Source of the DNA: Pseudomonas fluorescens
GTDB taxonomy: Bacteria > Pseudomonadota > Gammaproteobacteria > Pseudomonadales > Pseudomonadaceae
Reading direction: 5' to 3'
Assembly (NCBI RefSeq): GCF_902497785.1
Contig: NZ_CABVHK010000003.1
Span: forward strand, 310,001-374,000
Length of the DNA: 64,000 nucleotides
Positions 16,302 through 24,819 of this stretch are shown here, piece after piece (positions within the stretch are counted from its first letter, which is position 1; every line of letters begins with the position of its first letter). The translations under genes were made by a program, and so were the position numbers. The notes beneath the pieces are model-generated. The model saw only the letters and a list, made by a program, of their open reading frames with translations, had not been told where the DNA came from and searched no databases.

Positions 16302-18857
16302 TCAATTTACCAGACCCAGGAATTTTGCCTTGGCCACCGCCTGGGTTCTACGTTCTACGCCCAACTTTCCGTTAATTCGCCGCGCATGGGTTTTTACCGT
16401 ATGCAACGATATAAATAACTGATCGGCTATTTGTTGATTGGAATTACCCAGCGCAACTAACTCGAGAACTTCTATTTCACGCTGACTCAACCCATTCTTC
16501 AGTGATGCCATCGGCAGGGGAGAATGAGCCGGCTCGGCACACCCGGTGACGCCCGGCAAATGCGGCTGGCGTAGCTGAAGATCGCGCAAGGTTTGCTGCA
16601 GGTTACAGCGCTTGATCAGTGCCAATCCTTGCTGCAATGCCAGCCCAGCCATCTGCGTATCCCCGGTCAGCCAGGCAACTTCGGCCAGCGCCAGGTGCAA
16701 TTGCGCTTGCAATCCCGACATCCCCCGCTGACTGGCCCATTGCAGGCGGGACTCAAGCTGTTGCACGGGGGTTTGCGCCTGTTTCAAATGGACCTCGGTC
16801 AGTACCAGCAGGTATTCAAGGCCGGGGATCAATTCCAGCGTGGCCGGCGGCGCCTGTCGTGCATGGGGTCCGTGATAATGGCGCAGCACCCGGGTCAGGG
16901 CCTCATGCGCCAGTTCCGGCCGCCCCTGCTGTAACCAGAAATGGCTGCTGATGTGCAGCAGGACCCCGCGGTAGACCGTGTCTGGAATTCGCCGCTGCTG
17001 CATCAGCCGCTCGGCGTCACGCAGCAGCACGAAAGCCTGATCGTAGTCGAGACGATTGGCGGCCAATTGCGCCAGACCCAAGTACCCGTAAAGCACCCGC
17101 TTGTCCTGGCTGCGCAGGCAGATGTGCAGACCGCTTTCGAAATACTCGGCGGCTTGGGCATCTTGCCCCTGGCAGAGGCTCAAACGCCCCCGCTGCAGGG
17201 CAATCCGTCCCAATAAGGGTTGTGCCAGCGGTTGCTCCTGGACAAGCAAGGCGTGCATGTTGGCCAGCAGATGCCCGGCCCTGCCGGGTGCCCCCCGCTG
17301 CTCGAGCAATTGCGCGTGATCGAGCTCCAGCAGGCCTTCAAACACCAGCGAGCCTTGTGCACGCGCCAGGCACAGCGCCTCACGGTTGATGGCCTGCGCC
17401 ACGTCAAGTTCGCCTCGCAGCAGGGCTTGCTGGGTCAGGCCGGACAGACACATCAGTCGGGCGGTCCAGAGTTCCGGACCCAGTTGGTCGAGCGCCGCCA
17501 GCAAATGCGCCCGCGACGGCTCCATGCGTCCCTGCAAATGCAACAGCCAACCCTGCAGAGCCTGCCAACGCGCGATCAGTTGCCGTTGCTGTAACGCCGA
17601 AGGCTGAGGGACAAAGCGCGATAAATGCTCAATGCATTCGCCTGCCTGCTCGAACCGCCCGGCAAATAACAAGGCCGCGGTGATCAGCCCCACCAATTGC
17701 GGCGAGCCCAACATCAGCGCGTCACCCTGCTGTTCATGCAGGCGCAACAAGAGCACCACCGTTTGTTCCTCGAAAAGTTGCTCGAAACTGAAATGCTGAA
17801 GCAGACTGACCGCGACCTCGAACTCTTCGGCCAGCAAGGCTTGCTCGAACGCGGCTTTCCAGTCTTGTTCCGCAGCGAACCACTGACAGGCGCGACGATG
17901 CCAGGATCGTCCCGCCGGCCATTGCTCCTCGCGCATCAACTGCGTAAGGGGTGCAAAAATCTGCGACCAGTCGGTCGAGTCCTGCCAAGGCTCGACAAAA
18001 CAGCCCAACGTCTGGAACGTGCTCAGGTACTGCGCACCCTCGCCTGCGCCGAACAAGTGATCGCACAGCCGGGCATTGAACCGCGGCAGATGCGCCAGCA
18101 CCCGCCAGGCCTCCGTCAGCTCCGGGGTCAGCATGCCGAACAGTTCGTGGTCGAGGTAATCGTGCAAGGTGTCCGGGCGGCCGTGCAGCTGCTCGTTGCG
18201 CGACCCATCGCACTTTTGCAGCAGCGCAATCCGCACGCCCGCGCACCAGCCTCCGGTCAGTTCGACAATTCTGCTGGCACGTTTCGCCGCCTGTTCCGGC
18301 TCCAGGTGATGCAACAGCTGCGCAACTTCAGCTTCGTTGAATGCCAGCGTGGAGCGCTCGCCGTCGTACAACTCATCGGCGAGTAACAGGCGTGGCCAAT
18401 TGCATTGCGGACGGCGCCGCCCGCTCAGCCACCACGTGACCGTCGGGCTACTGACGGCCAGTAGCCGGTCGAGCAACTGGTCGAGCTCCGGGTTGGGCGT
18501 ACGGCAGTAATCGTCGAGGCACAACCAGGTCGGCGTTTGCAGCTGCGCCAGAGCGGCCAGCAGTGCGGATTCGTCCGCCGAACCCAAGCACAACGCGTGG
18601 GCCAACCGCTGCCGGAATTCGGCCGCCGTCATTGCCATTCCCGCCAACGGCAGCCAACCGATCTGACACTCATCGGGCGCCTGAGACAGGCACTCGATGA
18701 GCAGCGCGCTTTTGCCACTGCCGGCCGGCGCACAGAGCAATTTCACCCGCGCGGTCGAAGTCAGCAATGGACTGATCAACCGTTCGCGAAACAGGTGATG
18801 GCAAGACAAACGGGGCAAGAGTCCAGGACGGTCCAGACACGGGGTCATGGCAGTCAT
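16302..18857 (-). CDS. LuxR-family transcriptional regulator, MalT/LAL type
   Basis: 851 residues. A P-loop ATPase domain of the STAND/MalT kind starts at the N-terminus (Walker A CAPAGSGKS at about 42-50; Walker B-like TWLCLDDYCR), followed by a long TPR-like helical region and a C-terminal LuxR helix-turn-helix (LSQREIEVLELVALGNSNQQ, then LFISLHTVKTHARRINGKLG). Members are ATP- and ligand-dependent activators. It is adjacent to a DUF1329/DUF1302 pair on the same strand, which in pseudomonads are often found with such regulators; activation of that pair is a reasonable inference. The inducer is unknown. Confidence 0.9.
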   Translation of the reverse strand: MTAMTPCLDRPGLLPRLSCHHLFRERLISPLLTSTARVKLLCAPAGSGKSALLIECLSQAPDECQIGWLPLAGMAMTAAEFRQRLAHALCLGSADESALLAALAQLQTPTWLCLDDYCRTPNPELDQLLDRLLAVSSPTVTWWLSGRRRPQCNWPRLLLADELYDGERSTLAFNEAEVAQLLHHLEPEQAAKRASRIVELTGGWCAGVRIALLQKCDGSRNEQLHGRPDTLHDYLDHELFGMLTPELTEAWRVLAHLPRFNARLCDHLFGAGEGAQYLSTFQTLGCFVEPWQDSTDWSQIFAPLTQLMREEQWPAGRSWHRRACQWFAAEQDWKAAFEQALLAEEFEVAVSLLQHFSFEQLFEEQTVVLLLRLHEQQGDALMLGSPQLVGLITAALLFAGRFEQAGECIEHLSRFVPQPSALQQRQLIARWQALQGWLLHLQGRMEPSRAHLLAALDQLGPELWTARLMCLSGLTQQALLRGELDVAQAINREALCLARAQGSLVFEGLLELDHAQLLEQRGAPGRAGHLLANMHALLVQEQPLAQPLLGRIALQRGRLSLCQGQDAQAAEYFESGLHICLRSQDKRVLYGYLGLAQLAANRLDYDQAFVLLRDAERLMQQRRIPDTVYRGVLLHISSHFWLQQGRPELAHEALTRVLRHYHGPHARQAPPATLELIPGLEYLLVLTEVHLKQAQTPVQQLESRLQWASQRGMSGLQAQLHLALAEVAWLTGDTQMAGLALQQGLALIKRCNLQQTLRDLQLRQPHLPGVTGCAEPAHSPLPMASLKNGLSQREIEVLELVALGNSNQQIADQLFISLHTVKTHARRINGKLGVERRTQAVAKAKFLGLVN

Positions 18858-18946
18858 AGTGGTGCGCCTTTTTATAATTGTGGCGCCACCCTAGCCCTCT
18901 CTACACGGCTTGTTGAAGAAGTATTCAGCGTACTGATTGGCGTCTA

Positions 18947-18978
18947 TAAAAAAGGTGACCTGAGGGTCACCTTTTTGT
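18947..18978 (-). terminator. Intrinsic terminator after DUF1329 gene
   Basis: AAAAAGGTGACC - TGAG - GGTCACCTTTTT forms a stem flanked by A and T runs on both sides, so it can work in both directions. It lies 20 bp beyond the stop of the minus-strand DUF1329 gene and before the LAL regulator start. Confidence 0.85.
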
Positions 18979-18997
18979 GTAGGAGCCTGTAGGACGG

Positions 18998-20365
18998 TTA
19001 CCTAACCCCTGTACTCCGCAAGGCTGCCGGCGTGTAGTCCCCCGCTTTTGCATCGATTCCGAATTCGAAGCTGCGCTTCTCCTCGTTCTTCATCCCCAGT
19101 GCGATATATCGACCGGCGATCAAGTCATACAGCGCCTCGACCGTATAAGCCGGCACCTGGTGATCGTAGTAGAACTGCGCGTGACCTTCGGCGACACGCC
19201 AGAGCTGACCGCGACCGTCATAGTGATCGGCCAGTGCCACCTGCCAACTGTCTTCGTCGATGTACATGTGACGCTTGGCGTACACGTGACGCTCGTTGGG
19301 CTTGACCGTGGCGACGACTTCCCAGACCCGGTGCAACTCGTAACGCGTCAGGTCCTGGTTGATATGACCGGCCTTGATCACGTCGGTGTACTTGAGGTTG
19401 GGCGAGTCGAGCTTGTAACTGTTGTAAGGAATGTACATTTCCTTCTTGCCGATCAGCTTCCAGTCATAGCGATCCGGCGCGCCGGAGAACATGTCGAAGT
19501 TGTCGGTGGTGCGCAGGCCATCGGACGACGTGCCGACACCGTCATAGGCCACTTGCGGCGCACGCCGCACGCGGCGCTGGCCGGCGTTGTAGATCCACGC
19601 CTTGCGTGGCTCCTTGACCTGGTCGAGCGTCTCGTGAACCAGCAGCACGTTGCCCGCCAATCGCGCTGGCGCGGTCACTTCCTGCTTGAAGTAGCTGAGG
19701 ACGTTTTCGTCGCTGCCCGGTTTCAAATCCCCCAGCAGCGAAGGCACCGCGACCTCATCCTTGAAGCGAATCACCGTGAAGTCACCGTTGGACTGCGGGG
19801 TGGCCTGGGTGATGGTGCGACGCAAATTGCCGCCGTGATAACGGGTGACGTGGTTCCAGATCACTTCGACGCCGTTCTTCGGAATCGGGAAAGCGTAGTA
19901 GCGATTGCCGGTGAAATTGGCCAGGCCATTGCCATCGTTGATCGGCGTCACGTTCAGCGCGCTGCGCTTGGCCGATTCGTAAATGTCCGCGGGCAAGGCC
20001 ACCGTGCGATGGGTCGGGTAGACCGGGATCTTGTAGGTCTCGGGGTAGCGTTTGAACATCGCGATCTGACCGTCGGAAAGCTTGTCCTTGTACTTGTCGA
20101 CGGTCGCCGCGGTGATGGTGAACAGCGGTTTTTCATTGGCGAACGGATCGGCCAGGAAACCTTTGCTGTCCACCGCCCCGGCGTTGGTCGGGATGCCGCC
20201 GGTCCAGGCCGGAATCGAGCCGTCGGCATTGCCGGCCTTTTCGGCGCCTACCGGCGTCAGGCTGGTGCCGAGTTTGTTCGCTTCTTCCGGCGACACCGCG
20301 GCCATCACGTTGACGGCCAGCAGGCTCAAGGCCAGAACACCACATTGCAGAATCATCTTGCGCAT
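18998..20365 (-). CDS. DUF1329 domain-containing exported protein
   Basis: 455 residues. An N-terminal signal peptide (MRKMILQCGVLALSLLAVNVMA, cut after AMA-like) leads into the DUF1329 domain, which has a LolA/LppX-like fold: SLTPVGAEKAGNADGSIPAW at the start, then RRVRRAPQVAYDGVG and the C-terminal ALYDLIAGRYIALGMKNEE. I chose the start at 20365 since AGAAGG lies 9 bases before it but directly against the alternative at 20374. DUF1329 genes are nearly always paired with a DUF1302 gene, as here. The pair is thought to move hydrophobic compounds between membranes; this is inference from family context. Confidence 0.88.
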   Translation of the reverse strand: MRKMILQCGVLALSLLAVNVMAAVSPEEANKLGTSLTPVGAEKAGNADGSIPAWTGGIPTNAGAVDSKGFLADPFANEKPLFTITAATVDKYKDKLSDGQIAMFKRYPETYKIPVYPTHRTVALPADIYESAKRSALNVTPINDGNGLANFTGNRYYAFPIPKNGVEVIWNHVTRYHGGNLRRTITQATPQSNGDFTVIRFKDEVAVPSLLGDLKPGSDENVLSYFKQEVTAPARLAGNVLLVHETLDQVKEPRKAWIYNAGQRRVRRAPQVAYDGVGTSSDGLRTTDNFDMFSGAPDRYDWKLIGKKEMYIPYNSYKLDSPNLKYTDVIKAGHINQDLTRYELHRVWEVVATVKPNERHVYAKRHMYIDEDSWQVALADHYDGRGQLWRVAEGHAQFYYDHQVPAYTVEALYDLIAGRYIALGMKNEEKRSFEFGIDAKAGDYTPAALRSTGVR

Positions 20366-20388
20366 TGAAATCATCCTTCTCAGCCAGA

Positions 20389-22182
20389 TCAGAAGTTCAC
20401 GCCAAAGCTCAACGCCAGGAAGTCGCGATCTTCCAGGGTGTTGTAGTCACCACCGAAGAAGTCGGTGTAACTCAAGCTCGCGGTGTAGGTGTTGCGATAG
20501 TCCGCATCGACGCCGACGCTGATCGCCTTGGCGCCTTCGTTGAACAGCCCGTTGGGGCCATAACCGGCGACGTCGTGGGACCACGACAGGTTCGGTTTGA
20601 AGTTGATCCCGGCGATCACGTTGTTGTAATCAAGGATGGCGCGGGCGCGGTAGCCCCACGAGGTCGACGTCACGAAACCGTCGGTGTCACCGCCGAAACC
20701 GTATTGGCCGTACACCGAGTCACGCCCGTAACGCAGCTCGCTTTTGTCCTCCAGCCCACCGACATGAACCACCGCCGCTTCGCCCACCAGGGTCAGACGA
20801 TCTGCGCCGGCAACCTGATCGATAAAGTGCGTGAGGGTGCTTTGGACTTGCGTCACTTCCTTGCGGCGATAGCCTTTGTTGTCCGCCCCCGGCCGGGTTG
20901 CGATGGGCGACAGCGTGCCGCCGGCAATCGGGTTGAGCATGGCCAGGGTCAGGTCGGTGCTGTTGATCTGGACCGGCAAATTGGGGCGATAGCTGATCTC
21001 GCCGGTCCACGCCGTGCCAGTCGGCAACGTGGTGGAGAAACTGGCACCGTAAAGGCGAATGTCTTCAGGGTATTCAAGGTAATACTGGCCGCGACCGAGC
21101 ATCACGCTTTGAGCCAGTGCCGAACCGCTGCCGGGTGCGATTGCGTTGGCGGCGGCGACGATGCCGGGGATCCGTGCCAGCGTGCCCAGTCCGGCGGTGG
21201 TGGTGCCGACGTTCGGTGTGCGGCTGTGGTAATTCATGAAGTACAGGCCGTACTCGGTGTCGTCGCCCAGCCAGCGCAATGCGGTGCCCCACTGCCCGGA
21301 ATCACGGGCATCGCGGTCGCCGCCACGGGGTACGATCACGCCCTCCCGGCCAACCTGAAAGCCTTGCCCAAACGCGGCAGCAATCGGTTGCAACGGTGCG
21401 ATGGCAGGACTGGCGACCGTGTAGCCCGTGGTGCAACCATCCGCCGCCACGTCACCGCCGAAGAAGGTGCCGCAGTTGTCGAGAACCGTCTGATCCCATT
21501 CCAGTTGATAGAAGCCCTCGACCGTAAGCTGCTCGGTCAGGCCTTGCGAGCCGAACAGCATGTTCACCGGGATCAGGCCTTCCTTGATCTCGGCGCCAGG
21601 GCGGCGGAACGCTGAAACGTCGACCGGGTTGATGCTGTTGATCGAGTTGCCGATGAACGTACTTTCGCCCCAGCTGACCACCTGTTTGCCCGCGCGCACG
21701 GTGCCCGGCAGGTCAGCAATGGAATAGTTGTGATAGACGAAGGCATCGAGTATCTGCGCACCGGCCGACTTGGAGCCTTCCTTGCGATTGTGGTCACTGA
21801 TTGGCTTGAACTCGCGGTCTTCATCCTTCAATTCGAAGTCGTACCAATACTTGCCACGGACGAATACGCCGGTGTCGCCATACTTGAGTTCAAGGTCGTG
21901 AATGCCCTTGAAGATCTTGGAAAAGGTTTCGCCCTTCTTGAAGTTCAGGCGCCCGTCGTCACCGGTCGACGCCTGGCCGGTCCCGCCGTTGACGGTGCCG
22001 ACCAGAGACTTTTCGGCATCGCGCATGCCCCAACTCGAGCCGACGGACAGCGATGAGTCAAACGTCCCCTCGATTTCCCCAATACTGAATGAAACGGCCT
22101 GCGCCTGGGCACAGCAACCCAAGGCCACCGCAGCGGCCAGCGCCTGCGGTTTGAAGATGGCGCGCATTGTTGTTTTTGTCAT
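20389..22182 (-). CDS. DUF1302 domain-containing outer-membrane protein
   Basis: 597 residues with a signal peptide (MTKTTMRAIFKPQALAAAVA, then QAQAVS cleavage region) and a beta-rich body ending in phenylalanine (LALSFGVNF), the C-terminal signature of outer-membrane barrels. DUF1302 proteins begin with FSIGEIEGTFDSSLSVGSSW as here and contain GKQVVSWGESTFIGNSINS. GGGGAAGACGC precedes the start at 22182. It is 23 bp upstream of DUF1329 in one operon. The predicted role is a porin or lipid/hydrophobic-substrate channel. Confidence 0.88.
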   Translation of the reverse strand: MTKTTMRAIFKPQALAAAVALGCCAQAQAVSFSIGEIEGTFDSSLSVGSSWGMRDAEKSLVGTVNGGTGQASTGDDGRLNFKKGETFSKIFKGIHDLELKYGDTGVFVRGKYWYDFELKDEDREFKPISDHNRKEGSKSAGAQILDAFVYHNYSIADLPGTVRAGKQVVSWGESTFIGNSINSINPVDVSAFRRPGAEIKEGLIPVNMLFGSQGLTEQLTVEGFYQLEWDQTVLDNCGTFFGGDVAADGCTTGYTVASPAIAPLQPIAAAFGQGFQVGREGVIVPRGGDRDARDSGQWGTALRWLGDDTEYGLYFMNYHSRTPNVGTTTAGLGTLARIPGIVAAANAIAPGSGSALAQSVMLGRGQYYLEYPEDIRLYGASFSTTLPTGTAWTGEISYRPNLPVQINSTDLTLAMLNPIAGGTLSPIATRPGADNKGYRRKEVTQVQSTLTHFIDQVAGADRLTLVGEAAVVHVGGLEDKSELRYGRDSVYGQYGFGGDTDGFVTSTSWGYRARAILDYNNVIAGINFKPNLSWSHDVAGYGPNGLFNEGAKAISVGVDADYRNTYTASLSYTDFFGGDYNTLEDRDFLALSFGVNF

Positions 22183-22387
22183 GCGTCTTCCCCGGTGAGT
22201 GACAGAAGGCCACACCCTACTGCCGCAGGTCGGGGGCGATAAGCGCACGAAGGAGGTATTTGTGGTGTAGCTCTAAAGGATGAATGGCCGCTCAGCGCGA
22301 AGGTTTGCGCGGAGTATGGATGGGCTGGATAGCTGACCATCAGCCGTGCGCATGGCCGACGCCCCCAATCAGGGCCCACTGTTACTC

Positions 22388-22498
22388 ATGCTGCAACAGT
22401 TCATGTCACTAATCGCTATTTTTCCTTACGGTTCAAGCAGTTATTCTGCCCGTGCGTTCAAGGCGAACCGTCGCAAAGCGCAAGGCAACCGGAAGTGA
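22388..22498 (+). other. Weak small ORF candidate (36 codons)
   Basis: An ATG at 22388 opens 36 codons ending at TGA 22496-22498, with a strongly basic C-terminus (ARAFKANRRKAQGNRK). No proper Shine-Dalgarno is seen. It stands in a 500-bp gap with a strong plus-strand terminator further on (22604-22631). I record it because the basic tail is unlike random sequence and some transcript must end at that terminator. It may equally be part of an untranslated small RNA. Confidence 0.25.
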
Positions 22499-22603
22499 GT
22501 TACCCCTCCCGTTGTCGACAGATCTGGATGATTCGAGCGTTCGACTCATCGCCCCGTGTTTACTGACGTTGATTTGTTGCTCCTTGATCCAACGTCTTGC
22601 TTT

Positions 22604-22631
22604 GGCCGCTGCGTTTGCAGCGGCCTTTTTT
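22604..22631 (+). terminator. Strong intrinsic terminator without an assigned plus-strand gene
   Basis: GGCCGCTGC (22604-22612), loop GTTT, GCAGCGGCC (22617-22625) and TTTTTT. On the minus strand the stem is not followed by a T run, so it serves rightward transcription. The nearest upstream plus-strand gene is hmgR, several kb away; a small RNA or short gene within 22.2-22.6 kb is implied. Confidence 0.8.
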
Positions 22632-22690
22632 ATGGGCGATGGTTTTTGAGGGAGGCGAGGCTCGGACGAGCCCCGCCGACAGCGATGCAA

Positions 22691-23602
22691 TCAGAGGGCG
22701 TACTTCTGCAAATTTCCCATCATTTCCTTCAACGCTTCAATGTTGTCCTTCGGATGCGCCGCGCCTTCGAAGTCGCAGATCTGCTGCCAGTGCGCCGCCA
22801 CATCTTCTGGTGAAAACCCCACCCGAGGATCGAACCCGGCGCCGAGGCTGCGCTCCCAGCGCACCTTGCCCATCCAGCCGCCACCGACTTCAAACAGCCC
22901 GGAGGTTTCCTGGCAGTTTTCGCTGGCCAGGTACACCACCAGCGGGCTGACCAGTTCCGGCTTCAGTTGTTCGAACACTTGCGGCGGGATCAGGCCTTCG
23001 GTCATGCGGGTGCCGCCGGTGGGGGCGATGGCGTTGACGAGGATGTTGTTCTTGCGTCCTTCGATGGCCAGTGTGCGGGTCAGACCGTAGAGGCCGAGTT
23101 TGGCCATGCCGTAGTTGGACTGGCCGAAGTTGCCGTAGATGCCCGAGGTCGACGCGGTGAAGATAACGCGGCCGTAGTTTTGCTCGCGCAGGTGCGGCCA
23201 GGCGGCGCGGGTGACTTTGTAGGCGCCTTCGACGTGGACGCGGTAAACCAGGTCCCAATCGGCGTCGTCCATTTTGTGGAAGGTCTTGTCCCGCAGGATT
23301 CCGGCGTTGTTGACCACCACGTCGACACGGCCGAAAACGTCGAGGGCGTTCTGGACGATTTTGTCGCCGTCGGTGACGGAATCGTGGTTAGCCTCGGCCG
23401 TGCCGCCGGCCTCACGAATTTCCGCAACCACGCGGTCCGCCGCCGAAGCGTTGGCGCCTTCTCCTTGAGTCGAGCCGCCAAGATCGTTGACCAACACTTT
23501 GGCCCCCTGTCTGGCGAACAACAGCGCGTGGGCACGCCCGAGGCCGCCACCGGCGCCGGTGATGATCACGACTTTATCTTCGAAGCGCACAGACTCATTC
23601 AT
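22691..23602 (-). CDS. SDR-family oxidoreductase, MFE-2/hydroxyacyl-CoA dehydrogenase-like
   Basis: 303 residues. A classical short-chain dehydrogenase: TGAGGGLGRAHALLFARQGA cofactor loop, VNNAGILRDKTF, catalytic Ser in TASTSGIYGNFGQ and SNYGMAK (Tyr and Lys). The C-terminal extension (about residues 240-303), with GGGWMGKVRWERSLG and AAHWQQICDFEGAAHP, is typical of the dehydrogenase part of peroxisomal multifunctional enzyme 2 and its bacterial homologues that act on D-3-hydroxyacyl-CoA. A role in fatty-acid-like or sterol side-chain oxidation fits its place beside a DUF1302/DUF1329 pair, but it is transcribed separately, 509 bp upstream of DUF1302. Confidence 0.85.
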   Translation of the reverse strand: MNESVRFEDKVVIITGAGGGLGRAHALLFARQGAKVLVNDLGGSTQGEGANASAADRVVAEIREAGGTAEANHDSVTDGDKIVQNALDVFGRVDVVVNNAGILRDKTFHKMDDADWDLVYRVHVEGAYKVTRAAWPHLREQNYGRVIFTASTSGIYGNFGQSNYGMAKLGLYGLTRTLAIEGRKNNILVNAIAPTGGTRMTEGLIPPQVFEQLKPELVSPLVVYLASENCQETSGLFEVGGGWMGKVRWERSLGAGFDPRVGFSPEDVAAHWQQICDFEGAAHPKDNIEALKEMMGNLQKYAL

Positions 23603-23739
23603 CGGGGGGGACTCCAGCAGGCCAAAGGACGATGAGTCCGAGTGTCAGGCAAGGCACTTCTGGTCACAATCAACACGGGGAAGGCTGAATGGTGTGCGAT
23701 AAGGCTGGGGGATGATGAGCAGGTTGACGGGTTTACACC

Positions 23740-23882
23740 TGATCGCGAGCAAAACAGCTCCTACCGTAAACCGCGTATTCCTGTGGGAGCTGGCTTGCCT
23801 GCGATGGACGCCAACGATAACGCGGGTTGTCTGGATAAACGCGTTGCCTGGACGTTTTTCGCGAGCAAGCTCGCTCCTACAG
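23740..23882. repeat. REP cluster (three hairpin units)
   Basis: Three related units: ATCGCGAGCAAAACAGCTCC (about 23742, imperfect), TGTGGGAGCTGGCTTGCCTG (about 23782, imperfect) and CGCGAGCAAGCTCGCTCCTA (ending about 23880, well conserved). It fills much of the 314-bp gap between the SDR gene promoter and the alpha/beta hydrolase 3' end. No other feature is visible there. Confidence 0.75.
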
Positions 23883-23916
23883 GATTAGCGTAAAGCCGGA
23901 GCCAGGCCGATTTTCG

Positions 23917-24819
23917 CTATGAGCAGGCCACCTTGAGCGGTGTTGATACCAGCCGGTCGCGAAACGCCAGGTAATGCTTGAGCACCTGCGCCGGCGCCTC
24001 GGTTTGCGGGTAGTGGCCGATGCCGGGCAACACGACGGTGTCCGGGTTGGGAATCAGCTCCCGATAGCGCTGGACCATGTGCGCGCCGGAGATCGGATCG
24101 ACCTCGCCATCAATCACCCGCAGCGGCACATCATCGCGTTGCATCGCGCGGACCCAACGATCACGCTGCACGCGTCGCTCGGGTATGTAGGCGATCAGCT
24201 TGTGCATGATTCGCGGTCCGTTATTGCTCTCGACCAGCCTCCAGAAGTCGTCCATCTCACTTTCCGTAGGACGGGTGTGCGGGCCGAAGATCTGCCGAAA
24301 ACTCTTCACCAGCGCGTCACGGGAAAAGGCTCGGCCGATCATCCAGCCCAACGGGCTGAGCAACAGTTTTTGCATCAGTACCGGGCGATGGGTTTCCGGA
24401 AACAGGCCGCCATTGAGAAACACGCAACTGGCGAGGTTTATCTGCGCTTCGTAATGGCGGGCCAGCAGTTCCTGAGCGACGCTGTCGCCATAATCGTGGG
24501 CCAGTACGTGAACCGGTTGTTCGACGCCCAAATGCGCGAGCAAGGCCTGTTGCAGATCAGCCTGTTCCAGCAGGCTGTAGTCGTGATCCACCGGCTTGGC
24601 GGAATCACCGAAGCCGAGCATGTCGCAGGCGATCAGCCGATAGCGCTGGGCCAGCGGCTGCCACAGGTAATGCCAGTCCCAACTGGCGGTCGGAAAGCCG
24701 TGGATGAGCAGCAGCGGCTCACCCTGCCCCGCCGTCCAGTAACGGATCGTCTGGCCGCGAAACAGGAACGTCCGGGCGCGCTTGCGCCACACACACAGGG
24801 GGATCTCGGCGAGAAGCAT
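23917..24819 (-). CDS. Alpha/beta hydrolase, MEST (PEG1)-like
   Basis: 300 residues of alpha/beta-hydrolase fold. Oxyanion region HGFPTASWDW; nucleophile elbow HDYGDS with Asp109, as in epoxide hydrolases and haloalkane dehalogenases; acid near DGEVDPISG; histidine in GIGHYPQTEAP. From memory the middle part closely resembles vertebrate MEST: NGGLFPETHRPVLMQKLL and FGPHTRPTESEMDDFW have direct counterparts there. The substrate is unknown. The ATG overlaps the last base of the class II aldolase stop (TAATG), so the two are translationally coupled. Confidence 0.85.
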   Translation of the reverse strand: MLLAEIPLCVWRKRARTFLFRGQTIRYWTAGQGEPLLLIHGFPTASWDWHYLWQPLAQRYRLIACDMLGFGDSAKPVDHDYSLLEQADLQQALLAHLGVEQPVHVLAHDYGDSVAQELLARHYEAQINLASCVFLNGGLFPETHRPVLMQKLLLSPLGWMIGRAFSRDALVKSFRQIFGPHTRPTESEMDDFWRLVESNNGPRIMHKLIAYIPERRVQRDRWVRAMQRDDVPLRVIDGEVDPISGAHMVQRYRELIPNPDTVVLPGIGHYPQTEAPAQVLKHYLAFRDRLVSTPLKVACS

